DNA of 64,000 bases from DASTFP01 sp963744345 (GTDB lineage: Bacteria > Verrucomicrobiota > Verrucomicrobiia > Chthoniobacterales > Terrimicrobiaceae). Of this stretch, positions 42,640-51,159 are shown in pieces. The position numbers and the translations under genes were made by a program. Below the pieces are notes generated by a model. It made no database searches and was not told the origin of the DNA. It was given only the letters and a program-made list of their open reading frames with translations. The stretch lies in NCBI GenBank assembly GCA_963744345.1, contig CAVUTD010000024.1:62001-126000 (forward strand). The letters run 5' to 3'. Positions within the stretch are counted from its first letter, which is position 1, and each line of letters opens with the position of its first letter.

Positions 42640-43644
42640 TTACTCGGTTTTCGGCCTGGCATCTTTCGGGATTGAATCTTTGAGCCCTGGATCCAAAGAC
42701 ATGAGCGGCACAAGGCCGCCGGCCTTTTCATCCAGGATGATCTTGCGCTCGAGGCCCGGCAACACTTCGGCCATCGTCTCCAGATAGATGCGCTGACGGG
42801 TCACCTCCGGCGCCTTCACATACTCTGCCAGCAGCGCATTGAAACGCTCGGCGTCACCGCGCGCTTCATTGACCCGGCTGAGGGCGTACCCCTCGGCCGC
42901 GCGCAATTGCTGGTCGGCTTCACCGCGGGCCTTGGGCACCGCCTTGTTGTATTCGCCATTGGCCACGTTGATCATTTGCTCCCGCTCCTGCTGAGCCTGG
43001 TTTACTTCATTGAAGGAGCTCTGGACACCGTGCGGAGGATGCACATTTTTGAGCTGCACCTGCATAATGCTAACGCCGAGGCCATAGACGCCTGACAGCG
43101 CTTTGAGCTGAACCAGCGTCTGCACTTCGATCTCCTGCCGGCCAATGGTCAGCACCTCATCCACCGTGCGATCGCCGATCACTTCGCGCATCACGGACTC
43201 GCTTGCCGCGCGCAACGTCTCGGCTGGAGATCGGACTGCAAAAAGATACTGCTTTGCGTCGTCGATACGGTATTGCACCACCCATTCCACCAGAGCCATG
43301 TTCAAATCGCCGGTGACGATGCTCTGCTCCGCCTTGGGGTCCCGCGCCTGCTGCGCGGGATTGGTCGCGCCCTCGGTCGCGAATCCAAACTCCAGTTTCA
43401 GCTGCCGCTGCACAGGCACGATGACGAGGTTGTCGATCCCGAATGGCAGTTTATAGCGCAGCCCAGGCTGAACGGTTTGCTGATATTGCCCGAACCGGAG
43501 TAGCACTCCGACGGAATCCGTCGGAACGGAGACGAAACTCGATATCACCGCCGCAACTGCAACGATCACTGCGATGGCGAGCCATACCCAACGCAGGTTG
43601 AAGGTGCCGATATTCCAGGGGTCGAAATTCTTCATAGTAGCCAT
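42640..43644 (-). CDS. hflK: HflK, SPFH-domain modulator of FtsH protease
   Basis: 334 residues from ATG 43644 (MATMKNFDPWNIGTFNL); the longer frame to 43995 has no family similarity, and ATG 43635 is an alternative. Membrane anchor at about 20-42, SPFH domain (TDSVGVLLRFGQYQQTVQPG, RYKLPFGIDNLVIVPVQRQL), then a coiled coil (NEVNQAQQEREQMINVANGE). Order hflK-hflC on the minus strand matches other bacteria. Confidence 0.92.
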   Translation of the reverse strand: MATMKNFDPWNIGTFNLRWVWLAIAVIVAVAAVISSFVSVPTDSVGVLLRFGQYQQTVQPGLRYKLPFGIDNLVIVPVQRQLKLEFGFATEGATNPAQQARDPKAEQSIVTGDLNMALVEWVVQYRIDDAKQYLFAVRSPAETLRAASESVMREVIGDRTVDEVLTIGRQEIEVQTLVQLKALSGVYGLGVSIMQVQLKNVHPPHGVQSSFNEVNQAQQEREQMINVANGEYNKAVPKARGEADQQLRAAEGYALSRVNEARGDAERFNALLAEYVKAPEVTRQRIYLETMAEVLPGLERKIILDEKAGGLVPLMSLDPGLKDSIPKDARPKTE

Positions 43645-43971
43645 GCGTGTGCGCGGTCGGTGTGGGTCTATAACCCCTGATTCCTGCCAGCGGAAGGACG
43701 AAAAGGGAGTTTCGCACGGAGAAGTATCATGGCGGAGCATCGTGACACGCCAGGCGCGCGGTTGGCCGCAGCCCGTCGCGTGGGAGATTTTACACCACAA
43801 ACTCCGTGAAGAGAGAGAGTGGACACTCACTGCACGCCAGCTTCCATCACTACCCCGTAGGACTCCGGAAACCGAGAAAGTGTTTAGGTCTGGATCGGAA
43901 ACCCAAGCAAGGAAAAAGTCGTGGTTTGCCCCGCCCGAGATGATCTTTGTCAACGGTAGCGACTCAAATCG

Positions 43972-44653
43972 ATGAATCACCAGAAGCGTGTACAACCTGC
44001 GTTCATTAACCCGATGCAGTGCAAGCCGGTCTCGGTGCTACCGGAGAGCGAGAGTTGGACTTTTGAGATCAAGTTCGACGGTTATCGCTGTGTCGCGGTT
44101 AGGCATGGAAGAGAGCTCAAGCTATTCTCGCGCCATAGGAAGGTGCTTAACAAACGCTTCCCTGGAGTTTTGGAAGCTCTCAGCTCGCTCGGAAGCAACT
44201 TCGTTCTTGATGGAGAACTGGTCGCCTTGGATCCGCAAGGGAGACCTTCTTTCCAGGTTCTTCAAAACAACCTGTCCCAGTCCTTCCAGTCTAATTCTAC
44301 TGCTTCGACCTACTAAACCGCAACGGGGAAACTTTGATGACGTTACAGATTGAACGCGGCCGTGACTTGCTGTTCAGTAAGTTTTCCGCGCCCCAGGATC
44401 CACTGCGCCTTTCGCCGCTATTTCGCGCGCCATCGGGGCAAGTCCTCGAGGCGGTGCGAAAACTCGGCCTGGAGGGTGTCATCGGTAAACGGCTCGGTTC
44501 CGCCTACAAACCCGGCGAGCGATCGGGCGCGGCATTGCACCTGTTTGCCAAGTCGCATTCGTCGAATGGACGGATGTCGGACGCCTGAGGCATTGCACCT
44601 TCATCGCCATGCGCGATGACAAGAAGGGTGCGGAGGTGGTTCGAGGAACCTGA
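43972..44653 (+). pseudogene. ATP-dependent DNA ligase (LigD-like), decayed
   Basis: The start reads like a ligase: SWTFEIKFDGYRCVAV contains a KFDGYR motif I whose Lys is adenylated, and FVLDGELVALDPQGRPSFQVL is the next nucleotidyltransferase motif. A stop at 44314-44316 ends this frame. The rest continues in other frames: DPLRLSPLFRAPSGQVLEA and LEGVIGKRLGSAYKPGERSG at 44397-44530, then VEWTDVGRLRHCTFIAMRDD up to 44653. At least two frameshifts, so no working enzyme. Confidence 0.8.
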
Positions 44654-44854
44654 GATGCGGCGAACTGAGCCTATTTGATCAGCGACTGATGGTGAATGGC
44701 GTTGTGAAGCCGACGGCACGATTACTCCTTCTAGTAAGCTCGGATCGCTGTCAGGATCCTCCTTCAGAGGTTGAGTCGGAGGTGCAAATTCGCAATGATC
44801 AGGACCGATCTTTATTCTGCGGTACATCCAATCAGGGACTGAAGACGCTCCTTA

Positions 44855-45751
44855 ATGAATATACAAAGATTACGAGACATTTTACACAAGGCTCTGCAAA
44901 GCGGCTTACCGCCACTAAGTCCCGATCAGACGCTGTTCTCAGATGTTTTATGGCTCAAAGGTATTCCTGAAGATATCAGGCATGATCTAACGGACTATAT
45001 AGAAGCTGAAGAGGAATTACGAATCTTTGACCAAGGGGGAATGAATTTCGGCAACTCTATGACTTTAGTCACACATGATGATTTGTTGAGATGGCTTTTC
45101 AGGAGAACAGCCGATCGCGGAGTCGATACGACAATAGACAATTTGGTGCGTTATTTGCGGGTAGAAGAAGTGCCAGGGTTTGATGTGCTTGCCGTGGAAG
45201 GCGTAGAGGTGGATGCACCACTCACATTGGCCGGCGGTATTTGTCTTATACCGTTTGTGAGCCTTCCAGCATCAATTACCAAAGAGATGCTTACAAGACC
45301 GCCGCTTAACCGCTCTTTGGGCTTGCCTGGGCCAATGGCTGCATTGACAGCCAATGTCTCAGGCGGACGGAAAATGCGATCCGAAACATTTACAGGTATG
45401 CCAACTCTGTATGATAACGGTCGGGCAAACGAGCTTGAAGAGGCATGTCTGTCTCTCACCGTTATGCAAGGCGCCGCTCCGACACCGTTAGCTCACTGGT
45501 GGGAGCCCGAAGAATGGATACCATGCACGCCCCAAAGCGGTGGCGGGTTCCGCGGCCATATTTATGACATAATAAATCGGGCGCACTTTACGATTAATAG
45601 AGAGGAACTAAGAGCCAAAGCTCAATCGATTCATCGGTCTTTTGCAAGACTCAGTGCGGCGATGAAGATAAAACTGAAGGTGCCATTGGAGAGATTGAAT
45701 CACGCTAGGCGAAGAATAAGCCGAGTTGATCGGGCTATTGATCTAGTGTGA
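44855..45751 (+). pseudogene. Apea/HEPN-like protein, 3' end cut off by IS630 element
   Basis: The first 297 codons of a larger gene; codon use is AT-richer than neighbours, a sign of transfer. The N-terminal part has no recognised domain. The last part (PLERLNHARRRISRVDRAID) resembles the first helix of Apea-like HEPN domains, in which a conserved 'LERLN.A.RR....DRAIDL' stretch precedes the catalytic motifs. The IS630 insertion at 45744 removes everything after that, and the sequence beyond the element (from 46903) does not continue the HEPN domain. HEPN proteins of this type are often ribonucleases of phage defence systems; the role here is inference. Confidence 0.6.
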
Positions 45752-46855
45752 AGTCCCGTAAATAGGATTGCATGTTTCTTCTAACATGGCTTCCCACGCG
45801 CGGTCGATCTTATCGAGAACGCGGTGTGGGTTGGCCGTCCAGCGGTAGGGCTTCGGGTTGAGGTTATGATGATCAAGGAAGCGGAAAATATCTGCCACCA
45901 GCGCTCCGACGCTGCGAAAGCTGCCCGAGCGGATGACTTTGCGGGTAATCTCGCCAAAGAAACGCTCGACGAGGTTGAGCCAGGAAGAGGAGGTTGGGGT
46001 CAGGTGCAAATGGAAGCGGGCATGACCCTTGAGCCAGGCGATGACCTTGGGATGTTTGTGCGTGGCGTAGTTGTCGCAGATGATATGAATATCCAGCTCG
46101 GGGGAGACCTCGCGCTCGATCTTGCGCAGGAAGGCCAGCCACTCCTGATGGCGATGACGTCCGGCGGTATGAGCAAAGACCTTGCCCGAGAGATAGTCGA
46201 GGGCGGCAAACAAGGTGACCGTTCCGTGACGGTAGTAATCGTGGGTCTGGGTGCGGAGATGACCTTGGCTCAAGGGTAGACCGGGTTGACTGCGCTCGAG
46301 GGCCTGACACTGGCTCTTCTCATCGCAACAGAGAAGCAGAGCGCGATCAGGCGGATGGAGATAGAGGCCCACCACATCCCAGAACTTCTCTTCAAAGGCC
46401 AAATCCTTGGAAAGTTTGAAGCTCTTGCGCCGATGCGGAGCGATTGCGTGAGCCGACCACAACCGTTGCACGCTCGATTTGCTCAAGCCGGTTTCCCGCG
46501 CCATCGTGCGCACGCTCCAGGGTCCTCCGCCAGGAGCCTGTCGAGCAGCCAAGCTCAGCGCCGAGCGGATGGCCCTAGCCGCTATTGTCGGCTTGCGTCC
46601 CCGCCCAAGAGCGTCTTTAAGGCCTCCCAGGCCCTTGGCCGCCCAACGCTTCCTCCAGCGACCGATGGCCAAGAGGCTGACGCCCTGCTCTCGCGATATC
46701 TCCTCATGGCTCAGTCCCTCGGCCAAGCCCAAAATGATCCTGGCCCTGAAGACATCCCGTTGACTGCTCGTCTTCGCTGTCACGATGCGTTGGAGTTCGC
46801 GTTGCTGTTCAGAACTGACCTCAATCGCAATGGCGGCTGGCATAATCCCTACCAT
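45743..46855 (-). CDS. IS630-family transposase
   Basis: 370 residues. N-terminal HTH region (GLSHEEISREQGVSLLAIGR, then RRKRW-type basic residues) and DDE domain: LLLCCDEKSQCQALERSQ with the first Asp, IHIICDNYATHKHPKVIAW with the second, TPTSSSWLNLVERFFGEITR with the last Glu. The stop codon is made from the TA target duplication plus the next host base. Intact, so possibly active. Confidence 0.95.
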   Translation of the reverse strand: MVGIMPAAIAIEVSSEQQRELQRIVTAKTSSQRDVFRARIILGLAEGLSHEEISREQGVSLLAIGRWRKRWAAKGLGGLKDALGRGRKPTIAARAIRSALSLAARQAPGGGPWSVRTMARETGLSKSSVQRLWSAHAIAPHRRKSFKLSKDLAFEEKFWDVVGLYLHPPDRALLLCCDEKSQCQALERSQPGLPLSQGHLRTQTHDYYRHGTVTLFAALDYLSGKVFAHTAGRHRHQEWLAFLRKIEREVSPELDIHIICDNYATHKHPKVIAWLKGHARFHLHLTPTSSSWLNLVERFFGEITRKVIRSGSFRSVGALVADIFRFLDHHNLNPKPYRWTANPHRVLDKIDRAWEAMLEETCNPIYGTSH

Positions 46856-46902
46856 GCCAAAAACCTTTCATAAAGCAATCATATTTACGGGACATTACAC
46901 TA
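45744..46902. mobile_element. IS630-family insertion sequence
   Basis: The element spans 45746-46900 (1155 bp) between two TA dinucleotides (45744-45745 and 46901-46902), the target duplication of this family. Terminal inverted repeats of 26 bp match at 23 positions, sharing GTCCCGTAAATA. It carries one transposase gene, on the minus strand. Confidence 0.93.
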
Positions 46903-47031
46903 GAACGTAACCCCCAAAATCTCCTGTCAATTGCCAAATCAACGTGGCCGAGAGCATTCGTTTCAGGGGTGACTTCCGGCAGTGGGAGCACCCGATGCGG
47001 CCTTGACTTCCTGACTGTATCGCCGGTTACC

Positions 47032-47328
47032 TTACTTTAGATTTAAGGCCCCAAGAACCTCTCCCGGATTTTTGTAGGTCGTGTCGTCCTTAAGTTTGGA
47101 GTCCATGTAGGCTCGCTGTTCTTTGGCAAACTCATCCGGCATTTCCTTCTTGCACGACTCCTTAATGACTTTTCCAGTGGCAGGAAACTTAACATGGTTA
47201 TCCAAATGCTCCTTCAACGCGGCGGTGTCACCCCACTCGAATTCAGCCTTCGCGTAGCTGATAGGTAGGCCAGAAAAGCCGATGGCGAACAATGCCGCAA
47301 CCAGGCTCACTAGAATTCTCGTTTTCAA
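47032..47328 (-). CDS. Small secreted protein
   Basis: 98 residues. MKTRILVSLVAALFAIGFSG begins a signal peptide, cleaved probably after SYAKA. The mature part (LKEHLDNHVKFPATGKVIKE, then KNPGEVLGALNL) resembles the small DUF2795-like helical domain with its '..YPAT...' turn; that match is tentative. No operon partner. Confidence 0.7.
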   Translation of the reverse strand: MKTRILVSLVAALFAIGFSGLPISYAKAEFEWGDTAALKEHLDNHVKFPATGKVIKESCKKEMPDEFAKEQRAYMDSKLKDDTTYKNPGEVLGALNLK

Positions 47329-47557
47329 TGATTTCTACTTGTGTCTTCTGCACAGTTTATTGTTCCGTAGTTCGCGAGACACGCCAAAAGCTTGCAAGAA
47401 CAGCCCGGCTGACCGTCGCCAAAACGCAGGTTTGACTTTCGGACCGATTCCTGTCACGCTGCGCTCGTGGAAGCGCTTTCGGCTTCACACTCCCGGCCTA
47501 ACATCCGGAAGGGCCAAGATTGCGATTCCCATCAGTTCATTTTAGGAGGAGTTTGAA

Positions 47558-47773
47558 ATGGCCCAACCCCTTAACGAGGCTCTTGAAAAAGTAGGAGCTA
47601 AGAGGCTGATTGTATGCAATTCAAGTTGGTCCTCGGATCAATGGGCGTTTGCTGGAGTCGAGGAGTTCCCTAACATCGAGGCAGTCCAGAATTACATCGC
47701 GACCATAAACGAGTTTAACTGGTTCCGATACGTTGAGAGCACGAACGTCTTGGGCACTAAAATGGAACAGTAA
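47558..47773 (+). CDS. Small conserved hypothetical protein (ferredoxin-like fold suspected)
   Basis: 71 residues. A strong ribosome binding site (AGGAGGA at 47544-47550) precedes the ATG. Conserved-looking patches: GAKRLIVCNSSWSSDQW, FAGVEEFPNIEAVQNY and NEFNWFRYVEST. The pattern of two strands around a helix recalls small dimeric alpha/beta-barrel (ABM-like) proteins. Function unknown. Confidence 0.7.
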   Translation: MAQPLNEALEKVGAKRLIVCNSSWSSDQWAFAGVEEFPNIEAVQNYIATINEFNWFRYVESTNVLGTKMEQ

Positions 47774-48024
47774 TAGGCTTTCGCTCCCTCCCTTACTTGC
47801 CATCGTCAGCCTCTAGTTCCCTCAGCCAGTTCGGATTGACAGTCTTTGGCAGATCCTTGACCTCCTGCAAAACATTCAATCCAATCTCTCGGTTCAGAGA
47901 TGGTCTGCTTTGGACCGGGGAATCACTTTTTCAGGATTGCCCTTGCGGAATTGTCCTGATAAAAAAGCAATGCGATTGGTGATTGAGTCATGCGACAAAC
48001 CGTCCTAAACCCCCAAAGGAAACA

Positions 48025-48444
48025 ATGAAAACACCCGATTCACAACTACGCCAGCAGGTTGTTGCAGCGAAACATGAGAAATATGACGCGGCGTTTAATA
48101 AGAACGATGCTGCTGCTGTGGTCGCGTTGTTCACGGAGGACGCAGTTTTTGTGACGCCCACAGGACCGGTTTACGGTCGCGAGGCTATTGAGAAATGGTA
48201 TGCAGACTTTTTCCAGAAATGGCATCCCAGTGGCCATATCGGCATGCCCGATCAGTATTCTCCTCATGTTATAGGGGTTGGCAACGAGATATGGCTAAAC
48301 GGAGAATGGAGTGCGACTCTTCAAGCCGAGACCGGCGAGCCTATACCGATCAAGGGCTATTGGTCGGAAATTCTTGTTCCTGACGGCGATGCTTGGAAGA
48401 TGCAGATGCTGGCCTGGAACACAACCCCGGAACCACCTGCTTAG
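48025..48444 (+). CDS. NTF2/SnoaL-like domain protein
   Basis: 139 residues from ATG 48025 (MKTPDSQLRQQVVAAKHEKY), preceded by AAAGGA; the longer start at 47983 is less likely. The fold is shown by KYDAAFNKNDAAAVVALFTE, DAVFVTPTGPVYGREAIEKW, and the C-terminal strands YWSEILVPDGDAWKMQML. Typical of DUF4440/SnoaL-like ketosteroid isomerase-related proteins; substrate unknown. Confidence 0.85.
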   Translation: MKTPDSQLRQQVVAAKHEKYDAAFNKNDAAAVVALFTEDAVFVTPTGPVYGREAIEKWYADFFQKWHPSGHIGMPDQYSPHVIGVGNEIWLNGEWSATLQAETGEPIPIKGYWSEILVPDGDAWKMQMLAWNTTPEPPA

Positions 48445-48466
48445 ACGAAATAGAGACGAATTCTCC

Positions 48467-48871
48467 TTAGGATAGTTCGTTCTCCAGAGTTTGGAGCCAG
48501 TTCGGATCGATCACCCGCTCGGGCAGATGGCGCAATTCCTCGAGCATCGAGAGCGACATCTCCCGGAGGTTGGCATTCATCTCCTTCATGTCATTGATGC
48601 CAAGCAACCGGCGGCTGTAGGTCTGCGGTATTGACAGAATTCTCTGCCTCAACGCCACGAGCAAATAGGCGGCCTGCCGCTCGACGAGTGCCTTGCTGAC
48701 CAGCTCGCCACGTTGGACAGCTAATTCCATGGCCGCTTTTTTCGCCTTCAGGTCCATCTGGCGATTGCGAATTCCCAAATATTCCTCGCTAAGCTTGCCG
48801 ATTTTTTGGTCAGGACGGGAGGAAAGCCGGGGCTTAGCGTTTTTCACGCCTAAAGTCGGATGTCCATGCAT
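48467..48871 (-). CDS. Terminase small subunit (Nu1)-like protein, copy B
   Basis: 134 residues, a paralogue of the gene at 5641-6084. Shared features are the HPTLG(V/M)K start, a long charged helix, VERQAAYLLVALRQRILSIP and QTYSRRLLGINDM. The helical pattern resembles the C-terminal part of Nu1-type small terminase proteins but lacks their DNA-binding domain. It lies downstream of the other cassette genes in the same relative orientation as copy A. Confidence 0.6.
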   Translation of the reverse strand: MHGHPTLGVKNAKPRLSSRPDQKIGKLSEEYLGIRNRQMDLKAKKAAMELAVQRGELVSKALVERQAAYLLVALRQRILSIPQTYSRRLLGINDMKEMNANLREMSLSMLEELRHLPERVIDPNWLQTLENELS

Positions 48872-49240
48872 TTGTATTTGAATGATTTATGGTCACGCCT
48901 CTGAGCCTTTCCGGGCCGCTCCGCTCCGCATTGGGTTCGAAAAGTTGGCACAGAACTACCCGGGTGGCCGTGGTTTTCGTTATCTTATGATAACGCAATC
49001 ATGTGCCAACGGTTGACGTCACTTGTCGGTCAGCGACTGGCGCTGTCCTGATGCGCGGGGAGCGATCACAACGGATTTCTGCGCAGGGTCGTCGCTCATT
49101 GAGGGTTGAAGCTTAGGCACTTTCTTGCGTTACGTAAGCCGTAGCAGGCCTTTTGATCGTTTCCGAGGGTAAGGATAGCGGACAACCCTTCCAAAGCCTT
49201 TCCCCTTTTGCTTTTCCCAATCCTCACGAACTGCGCTCCT
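48872..49240. other. Intergenic region with inverted repeat
   Basis: No convincing gene in 369 bp. It contains CGTTATC-TTAT-GATAACG (48978-48995), a perfect inverted repeat about 107 bp upstream of the terminase-like gene. That could be an operator or a recombinase core. Confidence 0.5.
48978..48995. promoter_or_regulatory. Inverted repeat, 7-bp arms with 4-bp spacer
   Basis: CGTTATC and GATAACG flank TTAT. The symmetry is perfect, and the position upstream of the minus-strand terminase-like gene suits a regulator site or a site-specific recombination core. Confidence 0.35.
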
Positions 49241-49615
49241 TCACCAGAGCGAGTTAGTGATGTCAGCTGCGGCCACAAACGTGACTTTGCACTTCTCCGC
49301 CCACTTGAGTGTGGCGGGGAAGTCTCCCCAACTACCCCTCGTCTGCTCCCAGTGATCGACAATACCAGCTTTGCTTTCATAGATCTCGGTCAGGACGAAA
49401 CACATGTTGCCGGTCGGGGCAGAGTTGATATCCATCGGGTCCGAGAGCTCCGGCGCCTTGGACACGTTGTAGCTCAGGAGAGCTTTCTCTCCGGTACGGT
49501 AGTGCGTAGACTCCATCCAAGAGGCGTGGCTCTGCCAGAGGCGGTCGCCCTCCGCCGCTTGATCAGGAGGGGCAATAAAGATGGCCGCAACCTGAATCTT
49601 GTCGTGGTATTTCAT
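49241..49615 (-). CDS. Conserved hypothetical protein, ABM-like
   Basis: 124 residues; GGAG lies upstream of the ATG at a proper distance. Segments IQVAAIFIAPPDQAAEGDRL, HASWMESTHYRTGEKALLSY and CFVLTEIYESKAGIVDHWEQ recall small dimeric ferredoxin-fold proteins of the antibiotic biosynthesis monooxygenase type. No catalytic assignment possible. It sits between the DUF4326 and terminase-like genes of island B and has no counterpart in island A. Confidence 0.7.
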   Translation of the reverse strand: MKYHDKIQVAAIFIAPPDQAAEGDRLWQSHASWMESTHYRTGEKALLSYNVSKAPELSDPMDINSAPTGNMCFVLTEIYESKAGIVDHWEQTRGSWGDFPATLKWAEKCKVTFVAAADITNSLW

Positions 49616-49791
49616 AGTAGGTTCTCCGAATTTAATTTAGGCATTTGCGCGTCGAAAAAAGAAAAGTTCGCCCACATCGGAGACATCCGAACGTTTAATG
49701 GCGGGGAACGGGCTTGTAGCATCCATTCGGAGGGCAATCTGCCTGTAGGTGGGTTCCAACGTCAAGCGTTGAAAGCACCCCTCAGACACAA

Positions 49792-50109
49792 TCAAAGCGA
49801 TTCCTGCGGCGTCTGCGGCGCGGCCGCGAGCTTGGCGAGCACATCGCCATGACACGCTTTCGGCTTGCACCAGCAGACCAGTCGGTTGCCCTTGACTTCA
49901 TGGACGCGAGCAAGCAGGTCCGGCCTTGTCTTGAGATAGACTTCGAATCTTTCGGCCTTTTCTTCCTGAGTGCAGTCGTCCTTGTAGTGAGGATTCGCCC
50001 ATATCGACTCAGCCAGCCCAAAACGATTGCTGCGATGACCGATGTAGACATCGGTGGCCGGTCGTCCTTCGGCTATGTGCTGACGCACGTGAATCACCTT
50101 GGTGAGCAT
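49792..50109 (-). CDS. DUF4326 domain protein, copy B
   Basis: 105 residues from MLTKVIHVRQH, aligned with the start of copy A. Contains VYIGHRSNRFGLAESIWANP and the Cys/His signature CWCKPKACHGDVLAKL. It begins 13 bases after the 124-aa gene, whereas copy A has a 319-bp spacer there. About 55% identical to copy A by eye. Confidence 0.87.
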   Translation of the reverse strand: MLTKVIHVRQHIAEGRPATDVYIGHRSNRFGLAESIWANPHYKDDCTQEEKAERFEVYLKTRPDLLARVHEVKGNRLVCWCKPKACHGDVLAKLAAAPQTPQESL

Positions 50110-50122
50110 GGAAATGCCATGA

Positions 50123-50497
50123 TCATGCGATCACCCAACAGTCTTTGCTGCCGGGTTCGCCGAGCTCGAGGGGACGGGGTTGTAGCTTGGTGATTCCACT
50201 GCGCTCCAGGGCTAGAATGAGGCGGGAACAAGCATTCCATCCCGCTTTGCCATCGGCCATCGACACTAAAAACTCCGAATCTCCAGTATTCATCGGGCAA
50301 GCGCTGACAAAGATCCAGCCTCCATCGGTCTTGAGCCGATACGCGAGATGCCTGCCACTGGCTTCGAGCGTGAAGGAATCTTTACGATCAAGAGCCGCAC
50401 GGCCAATCGACTCGACGGAGACGCCCGCTACTCGCTCGAGCCAGATTGCGTGTCTGGGCATCGCGGCCCAGCCGCTTGAATCGTCGGCCAATGGCAT
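50123..50497 (-). CDS. 124-aa conserved hypothetical cassette protein, copy B
   Basis: Same length and about 84% identical to the protein at 3329-3703 (MPLADDSSGWAAMPRHAIWL start). Differences are scattered substitutions without gaps, which suggests selection on the protein. No family recognised. It lies 17 bases after the 86-aa gene. Confidence 0.78.
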   Translation of the reverse strand: MPLADDSSGWAAMPRHAIWLERVAGVSVESIGRAALDRKDSFTLEASGRHLAYRLKTDGGWIFVSACPMNTGDSEFLVSMADGKAGWNACSRLILALERSGITKLQPRPLELGEPGSKDCWVIA

Positions 50498-50514
50498 CTC
50501 TTACCAAATGAAGG

Positions 50515-50775
50515 TCAGCAGCCGCGCAGGACCATCGCTTTGCGAATCGCTGCGGACATTTTCTTCGGCCGCAGCAGCTTGCTTGCGACCTGCTCCTGCT
50601 GCTGGCCGGCCGATTGCTTGGGCATGTCAGTCGGGCCAGCCCAGTGCTGGAGGAAATCGGCCGCTTGACGTGTTGGCACGTTGACTGAGCCGATAACCGA
50701 ATTGGTGGAGTCCACCACGTGAAACTTCGTCGTCAACCGGTTGGTTGACACTTGCGTCAGGTTAAATCTTGTCAT
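50515..50775 (-). CDS. 86-aa cassette protein (MTRFNL family), intact copy
   Basis: Starts at ATG 50775, the position shared with copy A and preceded by AGGAGAAAG. The sequence MTRFNLTQVSTNRLTTKFHV leads to a strand-rich first half; the second half is Gln-rich (KQSAGQQQEQVASKL) and ends in a basic tail (KKMSAAIRKAMVLRGC). The longer upstream frame is an extension without support. Function unknown. Confidence 0.75.
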   Translation of the reverse strand: MTRFNLTQVSTNRLTTKFHVVDSTNSVIGSVNVPTRQAADFLQHWAGPTDMPKQSAGQQQEQVASKLLRPKKMSAAIRKAMVLRGC

Positions 50776-50899
50776 TTCGCTTTCTCCTTTTTCTTTCTCG
50801 TTTCTGCTCTGGCATCTCCTCGGTTGAGTGGACAACATTTGGCGAAACGAGTTCAGCCGCGATATTACACGATAACAAACCGCGCGAGAGTAATTTAAC

Positions 50900-51137
50900 A
50901 ACTCAGGGCAACCCGACAGACGCTCGAAAACCTACTGGTTCTACTGGAATCCAGTGAGCAGGACCGGTGTGCCTCGCACCTCTACCGATCTGGCCGAGAA
51001 TACCGCTCAGCTTGCGAACGGGCAGGAAAGAGCGGAAAGCAAATGGAGCGAAGTCTCATCGCAACCTTTAAGATTGCGAGAGCATGGGCTTCAAGGGTGA
51101 TTTGGGCCAGGGGGATCTGCTTCGGATTAGTGAATAG
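50900..51137 (+). pseudogene. Broken homologue of the 88-aa protein
   Basis: The plus strand reads TLENLLVLLESSEQD, then HLYRSGREYRSACERAGKSG and KQMERSLIATFK. This matches the intact protein at 6329-6595 but without its first codons. A frame change near 51070 joins the ending ESMGFKGDLGQGDLLRISE up to the stop at 51137. It lies divergent from the cassette, whereas in island A the same gene lies at the far end of the unit. Confidence 0.75.
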
Positions 51138-51159
51138 GCAACTCTGACGATTGGCTAGA

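Noticed and set aside
45824..46279. Plus-strand frames inside the IS630 element
   Set aside because: Shadows of the transposase, which has all catalytic motifs on the minus strand.
49637..49870. Minus-strand 77-codon frame overlapping the DUF4326 gene start of the spacer
   Set aside because: The tail reads like protein, but most of it overlaps the DUF4326 gene, and it has no start signal of its own.
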